From Phytophthora sp. 'mugwort' (taxonomy: Eukaryota > Oomycota > Peronosporomycetes > Peronosporales > Peronosporaceae), in NCBI GenBank assembly GCA_033558025.1, contig JAUCEF010000013.1:2411001-2475000 (forward strand): a stretch of 64,000 nucleotides of DNA. Direction: 5' to 3'. Of this stretch, positions 56,642 through 64,000 are shown piece after piece. Both the position numbers and the translations under genes were made by a program. How positions within the stretch are numbered: the stretch's first letter is position 1; each line of letters begins with the position of its first letter. The notes beneath the pieces were generated by a model that saw nothing but the letters and a program-made list of their open reading frames with translations, was not told the origin of the DNA and made no database searches.

Positions 56642-57564
56642 ATGGCCATGCAGGCGCCCGGGCTCGAGGAGCGCAAGAAAGCGCTGGAGAAGAAGTTCGT
56701 GGAGAAGCGTCCGCCTCTTGCCTACGCCAAGCTGAGCGGCCGCGTGGAAGAAGACACGCCGTTCGAGAGGCTTATCACGCATCTGCCCGCCGAGCTCGGA
56801 CGCGGTCCCATCTCGTCGCTGCCCGACCACCGCGTTGCGCTGGGAGAGCAGAAGGCCATCTCGCGGCTGCATGCGCGCATCCAGTGGAGTCAGAGCGACA
56901 GTTGCTTCGAGCTGCAGTGTCTGGGCAAGAATGGCATGTTCGCGGACGGCAAGTTCATTACCAAGAATCAGGTTGTCAAGCTCAGCTCCAAGATGCCGCT
57001 CAAAATTGGACACGCTAGGCTCTACTTCCTCTGTGCCATCCGCTCCACCATCAGCACCATGAGCGGGTTCAAAATTATCCAAAAAGTGGAGAGCTTTCAT
57101 TTGATATACTATTAAACGATATTTTATTTTATTTTAACCGAAATTTGTTGTTGCTGATTTAGGCGTTTGAGAAGGCCAAATACCACAAGGGAGTGACGAC
57201 CATGACGGCGGATCAAGTGTATGACCAGATTCTTGAGAGTTACCCCAAGAGCGAGCACGAACTTGGCGGGAAAGAACATTTGCGCACGTTTGTCGCGTGA
57301 GTTTCGTTGTGGCACAGTATTTTCTCGTTGCAGTCGGCGAATGATTCTAATACTTTTTTGTGGTTTGTTTGGGGGTTGGACAGCTCGTACTTGCAGGACG
57401 ACACGGGAGCCTTTGAGCGCGTTGATGGAGGGGCGTCTCCAGTACCAGTTTATAAAATAAAGTCGGTCACGGGCGATTTAAAGAAGAGTGTGTCGATTCA
57501 AGCGACGTCGAAGCCTGAGGAGATTGGCGAGTCTGCACTGAAGAAGCAGAAAATTGCTACATAA
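56642..57564 (+). CDS. FHA plus winged-helix domain protein
   Basis: Three exons, 56642-57085, 57163-57296 and 57384-57564, with introns of 77 and 87 nt, give 252 residues. The FHA domain spans about residues 28-145: ELGRGP, then KAISRLHARIQW (the SRxHA phosphothreonine-binding block), then LGKNGMFADGKFI (the NG turn). Exon 2 adds YHKGVTTMTADQVYDQILES and HLRTFVASYLQDDTGAF, a winged-helix-like segment. The C-terminus is basic (LKKQKIAT). This pairing resembles FHL1/plant FHA2-type nuclear transcription-linked proteins; exact role unknown. I chose ATG 56642; the frame is open further upstream, with another ATG at 56612. The donor at 57086 (GTGGAG) is weak but is the only one that keeps phase. 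Confidence 0.75.
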
Positions 57565-57736
57565 GTCGTATGCTCCAACACGCTAACCGTTTTTTTCGTA
57601 GTTTTTTTTTCCAGTGGTCGAGTTGGACGCTTTGCATGGAAGATTTCCATTTTATTGTTTGTATTATTCAAATAATGCGGCGAATATTCCATCCGTATCG
57701 CCTTATCCCGGAAAGACATTAAGGTAAAAAGCGGAG

Positions 57737-60537
57737 TTACGTGCTTAAGAAGAAGCCTTCCGTTACAATTTCAAGCGGTTCTGGCTCGGGGTGGGGATTG
57801 TTGTTGAGCTGTATTTCGCGAATGAGCTCTTGGATTGTGAGTACAATTTCTGATGCGCTGGGGCGATTCTCTGGTCTGCCTTCGAGACAGCTCGCAGCCA
57901 GCGCCAAGACTCCCGGTGGGCAGTCGTTGTAGAATGTCGGCCGCAAAGCCCCAAGTGCCACCTTCTCCAAGACTTTCTGTTCCTGTGCACGCCGTTCATT
58001 GGGGTTGTCTCGTGCTGGAACAGTGCCAGAGTTCCAGTACGGGTAGTCGTCCGTATCGATCTCGGAGAGCACCACACCAAAGGAGAAAACGTCAGCACGT
58101 TCGTCGTAGTCTCTACCGAGCAGTACCTCGGGCGCAATCCAGAACGATGTACCAACTCCAGGAGTCATGAATCTGCCTGAGCCACCTCTCACGTCTGCCA
58201 GTTGATGTTCACGTGATACGCCAAAGTCGCTGAGTTTAGCCTCGTATTCGTTATTCAGTAGCACGTTCTTGGACTTGAGGTCGCGGTGAATCACCTTCGG
58301 GTTGCGCGAGTGCATGAATGCGAGTCCTTCGGCGACATGCAGCGCAATGGTTAACTTTTTGCCTTGCCACGTCAGTTCGTGATTGACGTTGCTTCCTTGG
58401 TGCTTCAAGATGTGCAGCACGTCACGTAGATCCCCACGCTCCATGTATTCCGTGACAGCGCTTAAGTTGCGGAGTGAATCCCATGCTACTCCTATGAATT
58501 CAACGATTCTTTCGTGCTTGAGTGATCCCATGAGATGGATCTCTCGGATAAACATGCGAATCTGGGAGAGCTTTTCACATTGTTCACGCATGATCTTCTT
58601 GATAGCCACGCGCCGGTGCTTGTACATGCCTTTGTACACAAGTCCAAAGCCTCCTTTGCTGATGCAGTGACCTACATGGAGATCTTTGTATTTCAGTCGG
58701 AATGACATGAGTAACGTATCATTAAGCAGATCAGCATACAACGTTGGATGGAGCGAGTTGTAAACCGCCTGTGTCGCCATCGTATCCATGGCGCGTGAAG
58801 TCTGAACATCCTCGACACCAGGGGAACAAGTACCAGCCTTGTGCTGCCGCTCTTGTTGGGATCGCACGAAACATGCTGCCAAAAAGAACAGCAAAAATCC
58901 CAGTAGACATCCTCCACAAGCAGCCACCAGCACGAAGATCGTCCAGTTGGTAGCGTCCTCTCGGATGCTTTCAGCTACCACCACCACATTTGGGGAAGAG
59001 GTACTGCTCGTGCCGTTCACGACACAAAATAAGGTGTTGTGCACCTCGTGCCATTCCCCGTTATTACAGTCGCTCCCATTGCCTCCGAACGCTGCGAAGG
59101 TATCAATTTCAAACACTGCAAGCTGTGAAATAGCTGCAAGTTCGTCGCTGGTGACTGTCAAATTTGTGATCGCGTTGCCACTCAAATCACTGGTACAGTA
59201 CGTGCAACAAACAGGTTAATAAAAATCTGCAAAAAATGTCATTAATGCGATAAAACAATCGTACAGCTTTTGGAGGTTTGGGAACTGCAGTAGCTGAACA
59301 GGGAACTCGGTAAAGCTGTTGTTTGCCAGATTTCTGTTTTAAATTAGAGCAGTTAGCCACGAGATGGGAAAGAACTGAGGAGAAGGGACTCACATTTCAG
59401 CCATTGCTTTCAACGCCTCAGCCGATCCCGGCAAAGTGGAATAAATACTGGAAATCTTGTTTGCGGCTAGATTCCTACGCAAATGCAATCAAATGTTAGC
59501 GGAATAAGGCAGGCTAGCCTTGATCGTACAGAGCAGCCGTACAATGACTCGAGGGCGGTGAAGCTCTCTAGAAAGGGCTGACCGAGGCTGCTAAGATTAC
59601 AGCGACGCATGAATCTACAAGTACACGAAGTTATTACGTCAACCGGTCGAATTGTTATTAATGACAGCAAAAGCTTTGCAAATCACTTACAAGCTTGTCA
59701 GCGTCGTGGGGACAAAGCCGGATCCAATGGGAACCTCCGCTAGGTCCAGATTGAACAAGTCGCTGCCATAACGCACGAAAAACAGCTATAAGTTAGACCA
59801 AGCATTGGATTATCTTAAACGGAATAGTAAACGTACACTTTCGTGAGAGACGACACGTCCTGGGAACGAACTATTGCCACGCCATCGTCTCCCGTTGCAG
59901 CCATTTCTAGGCGGACGGGGACAAGATTGCTGCTGTCTCCTTGTATTTTACTGTGTACCACAGACAACATTAATAAGTTAGTTGTTTTGGAACAGGTACC
60001 AAAGGCTAACCATACGTACAAGATAAGCAGGTCAGAAGGAACCTCCAGCATCATCAACGAGTCCACCTGAACAACATTTCTACTGCTAATTGTCGGCGGG
60101 AATGAAGACGTTGGCTCAGCGTCGGGTGCGTGGATATGGAAATCCCATGCTGTTGTGTCCGCAAAGCCCGAAAGACACGAGCACGAAAGGTTATATCTGC
60201 TTTGCGCTGCCAGACAAGCACCGTTGGCGGGGACGGACGAGGACTTGAGTATTACCATGGGTTGTCCGTCGCAAACACTCTCCGTGAGCAGGGAATCACG
60301 TATGACGGTTAAACGCTGCTCATTCTCGTCCATGGTTGACGCATATCCCCTTGCAATAAACGCAGCAGTCTCGTCCTTGCTGCTACTTCTCGTCGATGAA
60401 GAATCTTCTCTTGTGTGAAGACTCCGACGGACGTCTGGACTGGAGCTGGAGCTGCTTGCGGCCACCCCAACACAAACGATGGTAATTCCAACGATGCCAG
60501 CTATGAGACGAAGTACGCCGCGTTGGCGTGAGGTCAT
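57737..60537 (-). CDS. LRR receptor-like TKL protein kinase C
   Basis: Seven exons: 60537-60020, 59932-59837, 59762-59691, 59614-59543, 59474-59394, 59333-59265 and 59189-57737. All splice phase 2 with GT-AG introns; 2,361 nt give 786 residues. An N-terminal basic-hydrophobic signal segment (LRLIAGIVGITIVCVGVAAS) leads a Ser-rich stretch, then NGACLAAQSRYNLSCSCLSG as in A and B. LRR exons of 72, 72, 81 and 69 nt hold one repeat each (NLDLAEVPIGSGF, RCNLSSLGQPF, NLAANKISSIY, NLANNSFTEFP). A membrane span lies at ~385-410 and the kinase at ~470-765: SKGGFGLVYKG, Lys500, HRDLKSKN (Asp606), DFG (Asp624), IAPE. The activation loop is about seven residues longer than in A and B, with a Gly-rich insert. 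Role: probable receptor kinase, ligand unknown. Confidence 0.88.
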
Positions 60538-62746
60538 GACGGACTGACCGGCTGTACCGGACGAAGCGGTTGAGAAGTGTGACGCAAATGTAGACTACGT
60601 CTGTCGGAGGAAAGTATGGAAACTCACTCGGGATTGAAGCTCTCTATAGGGAAAGCCCAATGACGATTTAGAGGGATTAACGAATTCTCCGCTTCGTCTC
60701 CACTATAACTTGCTTGCTTCTTTGTCTATGCCCGTGTCGGCCTCACTTGAAGCGCCTTAATGCTTTACTGGAGCAGTCAGACATCCACAAGTATTTAGCG
60801 CGATTGTGGCAACGGCACTGAAGCCACCGTTAGTGCTCAAACATAGGTACTTATTCGCGAAGTCGTAGGGACACTGTTCGGGGCTTTGGATAAGTATGCT
60901 GGACTTTTCGGGCTCGACTTAACCTCCCACTACGAGGAAAGGGCCAGATAAGGTCTGGAATCTAGTGGAGGCCGGACTTATTATAGAGTCCTTTCGCTTC
61001 AGGGAGCAAGTTGTGGGAGAACTTGGTCCGGAGATTTCACCAAGATAGTGTCAGTACCACTTCAGTACCACTATTATATTCAGCGAACTGAACCTGTAAA
61101 GTGCTGTACAAAGACACCGATAGGGCTGAAGGCGCGTATGGGCTTTATCGTTACCAATCGGGCGACATTAGACGGAGTCTGACGAAAGGACTATTCAGCT
61201 TGAGGAGAATGAAGTCGGTACTTCGAAGTATACTTTGTTGCAAAGGTTTTTCTTGGGGAGGGCGTCGCCTAACATATTGCGGTGGATCCTAGCATCATTT
61301 TCAACTGCCAACGTGACGAAATGCGACTGATGCTTCCGTTTTTTCGGTCTTGCGCCCGACTTCAGTTAACGCTGTTAAACGAATTGGAAGTGTAGTACTT
61401 TTGTGGAACAGGTGAGGCATATAGTGGAAACCCTGCAATAAATCGAGTTTCCCTTGTACCGCGGGATGGCGCGTGATAGTCGCTGAAGGAATCCCCAACC
61501 GGATTGTATTCTCCCACTGTGTGCTTACGAATTTTATGGACGTAGTTGAAGAACATAGATACTTGTTGCCCACGGAATCTGGAAATACAAAATATTCACC
61601 GATTTGCATAGTATCTCAAATAAATAGTATTTGAAACTGTTTCAGCATGCAATAAATTATCTCGCTTTTTAAACGACTGCCAGGTTTCCTCACGCCAATC
61701 GGGTCGGTTTTGCTTAAGTAATGTGCTGCACTCGGCTCCAAGAGCTCCCTGGGAGGCGGTTGTTTACCGTTCACGCTTATAATAGTAATATCACTGTAAC
61801 GGTCTGAAAATCATCGAGCTGTCGTTATTGGCAGGCCTCCTTAATTGCGGGATTCAGGGTGAATTCCCGCACCTTACCTTTTCTCAAATTGGGATTTAAC
61901 ATTCTCCAATTCCATTTTGGCATGTCAAGCGTCGAGTCTGGTGAAAAAGCGTCATGATTGTATATCTCGATTAGAAGTAGTGACATTCTTTGAAAATCCC
62001 AGTACGATATTGTTGAAGGATAAAAATAACTATTCATTTTTAATTTTTGATTTTGACGAAGTGATAGGACTGTACCGAAAAGAGAAGCAGTGTAGAGTAC
62101 TATACTCCGCTCTGCTGCCCGAAAATTGACGATCATGTTGATCTCTCACGATAACCTATGTTCACCGACGCCATAGTGGTCCGAAGAAAACAGAACACGA
62201 CCTTGTCAGAGCTGACCTCGGTTTTATTCCTATGTTAGCTGCAAAAAGGTTCTAGCAACAGTAGGACGCGACACTAAAAATCAAGCTCGTATTTACAGGG
62301 TGGGGTGTACTGTGCTACTTGCCCATTACTGCGACTGAACTTTAGATCAAGTTGTCGTGAGGGCGAAAGAGTTTCTCAGATTATTACTCACCACCGCGCG
62401 AGTAAAACAGTTATGCTGGGCGTAAGATATACTTCATATCTGGAATTGTAAAACTAACGCGTAAAAAATGCAACAACATTAACTAGGAATCTTGAGATTT
62501 CAAGGCACCCACTATAATATCTACGAACAGGGCTTTATATATCATATCTTCAAGCTGCCATCCTCCAGCGCCACAGCACGCCGTGCGCCGCTCACTGTGC
62601 GACCCTCCACACAAAGATATCTCAGTGCGATCTTGACAAGATTCTTTGCCAAAGGGCCATCATGATCACTACGACGCGACCCTGGAGCTGCGTACCTCTA
62701 TTCATTTTGAAATCTTCTTCCGAGTGCTAACAAGGATCTCCACGCC
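60538..62746. other. intergenic 2.2 kb
   Basis: Holds the kinase C promoter side and upstream DNA of the secreted-protein gene. Short frames at 61301-61609 and 61825-62136 (minus) and 61101-61292 (plus) show no family motif. A near-palindrome GCGGGATTCAGGGTGAATTC CCGC lies at 61847-61870. The sequence is A/T-rich from 61.6 to 62.5 kb. Nothing else recognised. Confidence 0.45.
62701..62708 (+). promoter_or_regulatory. oomycete initiator-like element
   Basis: TTCATTTT matches the YTCATTYY initiator of oomycete promoters and lies 39 bases before the ATG of the secreted-protein gene. The flanking-region part of the motif is only partly present. Confidence 0.4.
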
Positions 62747-63079
62747 ATGAAGCTCTCGCTTGTTATCGCTGCTTTGTTGGTTATTACGATCAAGGCCGCC
62801 GACGCCAGCATGCACCTGCGTGTCCACATCTTGACCGAATTGGCAGGCGTGGGCCAACAGTGCGAATGGGAGGACAAGGCCAAAAAGTGCGATGCTACTT
62901 CGTTCTGCCAGAAGTCTGACAAACACACGGGATTTTGCATGAAGAAAAAGCCAGGGCTCGGTGACCAATGCGGCGGCAAAGGTGTAAAAGGCCCGTGGGC
63001 TGTGCCTTGCAACTCCTCGGACCTCAAGTGCGTCTTCAAGTCCAATACGCTGAGCAAATGCGAGAAGAAGACCGAGTAA
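62747..63079 (+). CDS. small secreted cysteine-rich protein
   Basis: A single-exon ORF of 110 residues. Residues 1-20 (MKLSLVIAALLVITIKAADA) are a clear signal peptide with a likely cut after ADA. The mature ~90 residues hold eight cysteines, an even number suited to four disulfides, plus many lysines and glycines (KKKPGLGDQCGGKGVKGPW). No membrane span or anchor signal. Likely exported to the apoplast or cell surface. Size and cysteine count fit small cysteine-rich secreted proteins of oomycetes, some of which act as effectors and others not, so I do not claim a role. The start is the first ATG after an initiator-like motif. The next gene starts 429 bases downstream. Confidence 0.8.
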   Translation: MKLSLVIAALLVITIKAADASMHLRVHILTELAGVGQQCEWEDKAKKCDATSFCQKSDKHTGFCMKKKPGLGDQCGGKGVKGPWAVPCNSSDLKCVFKSNTLSKCEKKTE

Positions 63080-63507
63080 CACCCCCCACACGTTCAGCGC
63101 TAGGGCCCAATATAAGGAAGTCATTATTATTGACTTCTCGTGGCATTTCCTATCCACTGTTGTAATCGACTGTTATAATGGATGTGTGCGTTGTTGGGGT
63201 TTCGTAAGGGCAGTTGTTCCTTTCACGATACACAATACTTTACAAAATTAGGTTTTTCGTCGTACCGTATTGATAAATTTCACTTCGCAATTCCTTGCAC
63301 AAATGTTATGTGATTAAGTATCAGAAAAGTGAATAAATATACTTTTGCACAAATGCCGAAAGGGAACATTATCCTTACTATATTTTAATAGCGAAAGGTG
63401 GGCAGCGAACCCATATTAATTTTGGCGGACATCTTACAGATTTTACATTGCTCAAAATGATGGGAAGCAACGAAAACTCAACTCGTGACTCGGGGTACTA
63501 ACTGACA
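63080..63507. other. intergenic, ankyrin gene upstream region
   Basis: Just after the stop codon lies an inverted repeat GAAGTCA...TGACTTC (63117-63138), a possible 3'-end structure. The rest is A/T-rich with no frame of note. Confidence 0.4.
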
Positions 63508-64000
63508 ATGGACACAGCGGTGCAGCGAGAGCTGGAGAAGGCACTTACCGACGGCGATGTCGAGAGCTTCAAGCGCTTGTACGAGCAGCACCCGCAGCAC
63601 CGAGTGCGTACCCGCAACTAGTTCCGTTGACACGCAACGGTCGATAATCCGGCCCCGGTCTCTCTATTTTAATATTTGCATCCCAAACAGGACGACGAGA
63701 GGCGAACGCTGCTGCACCTGGCCATCCTGCACAACCTATTCGACGCGCTGGAGGGTGACATCTCTTCGGCTGTTGTAGATGCTCGTGTAAGGCAGAAACA
63801 TTTTTTTTTGAGAGTATTTGAGACCAAAGAACGAAAGTTAATGGACACGACCAATGCATTTTTAGGACAAGGACGGATGGACCCCGTTGATGGTGGCTGC
63901 GGAGCGAGGCGACAGTCTCATATGTGAAGAATTACTGGCTAATGGGGCGTCAACGTCAGCTGTGGTGAGGCTCCGAGTTGGATTTGTGCAACTAGTCGAA
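63508..64000 (+). CDS. ankyrin-repeat protein, 5' part (runs off window)
   Basis: Three exons are visible: 63508-63603, 63691-63786 and 63866-63964. All are phase 0 with GT-AG introns; a further donor GTGAGG at 63965 shows the gene continues. Exon 1 starts MDTAVQRELEKALTDGDVES and has a helical look. Exon 2 reads DDERRTLLHLAILHNLFDAL and exon 3 DKDGWTPLMVAAERGDSLIC, EELLANGAS, both ankyrin repeats with the TPL/TLL-H-A signature. Exons of 96, 96 and 99 nt each hold roughly one 33-residue repeat. Partners and function are unknown; ankyrin repeats bind proteins. Confidence 0.8.

Noticed and set aside
61825..62136. 103-codon minus frame upstream of the secreted protein
   Set aside because: No domain, A/T-rich, and no continuation; could be chance.
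1..64000. tRNA, rRNA, CRISPR, operon or prokaryotic ribosome-binding features
   Set aside because: None recognised; spliceosomal introns and eukaryotic gene families make prokaryotic features irrelevant here.

Overview
The window looks like a piece of an oomycete nuclear genome, most likely Phytophthora or a close relative. I infer this from three things. The genes have short GT-AG introns of about 60-100 nt. There are LRR/tyrosine-kinase-like receptor kinases of the oomycete type. The transposon mix (hAT, piggyBac, PIF/Harbinger, MULE, Tc1/IS630, Copia, Gypsy, LINE) is typical of the group. The species cannot be named from sequence alone.

Layout. 0-5.4 kb holds decayed transposon debris: a NAM/Myb-like domain, an unknown TE-associated protein, a Tc1/mariner remnant and an intron-bearing piggyBac remnant. 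6.1-13.7 kb is a gene-dense housekeeping island with four genes in 7.6 kb: SMU1 (splicing), PWP1 (ribosome biogenesis), an 8-exon FOR20/CEP20 centriole gene that no single long ORF reveals, and a DUF2009 B-box protein. 14.0-20.1 kb carries two tandem LRR receptor kinases on the minus strand (A and B). 20.8-55.7 kb is a mosaic of broken transposable elements: three hAT copies, a LINE, two Gypsy segments, a Copia, Tc1/IS630, a degenerate retroelement RT, a PIF/Harbinger with both terminal repeats and target-site duplication, a MULE and a second DDE_4 element. 56.6-64 kb returns to genes: an FHA/winged-helix protein, a third LRR kinase of the same family (C), a small secreted cysteine-rich protein, and the start of an ankyrin-repeat gene that runs off the window.

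How it fits together. SMU1, PWP1, FOR20 and DUF2009 are conserved cellular genes separated by only 180-400 bp. FOR20 and DUF2009 diverge from a shared 178-bp promoter containing two CCAAT boxes. FOR20 suits an organism with flagellated zoospores. Kinases A, B and C have the same architecture and matching intron phases, so they probably descend from one local array now split by about 37 kb that is mostly transposon sequence. Kinases B and C use a modular one-repeat-per-exon LRR design; kinase A has lost nearly all introns.

Items most worth a second look: two transposon-borne cysteine-peptidase-like domains (one fused to a chromodomain), a gag segment duplicated and inverted into a 49-bp-arm foldback at a Gypsy/Copia boundary, intron loss in kinase A, a membrane or secreted ORF with an RXLR/EER-like motif pair, and the piggyBac remnant with a splice-competent intron. 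No tRNA, rRNA or CRISPR array was recognised.
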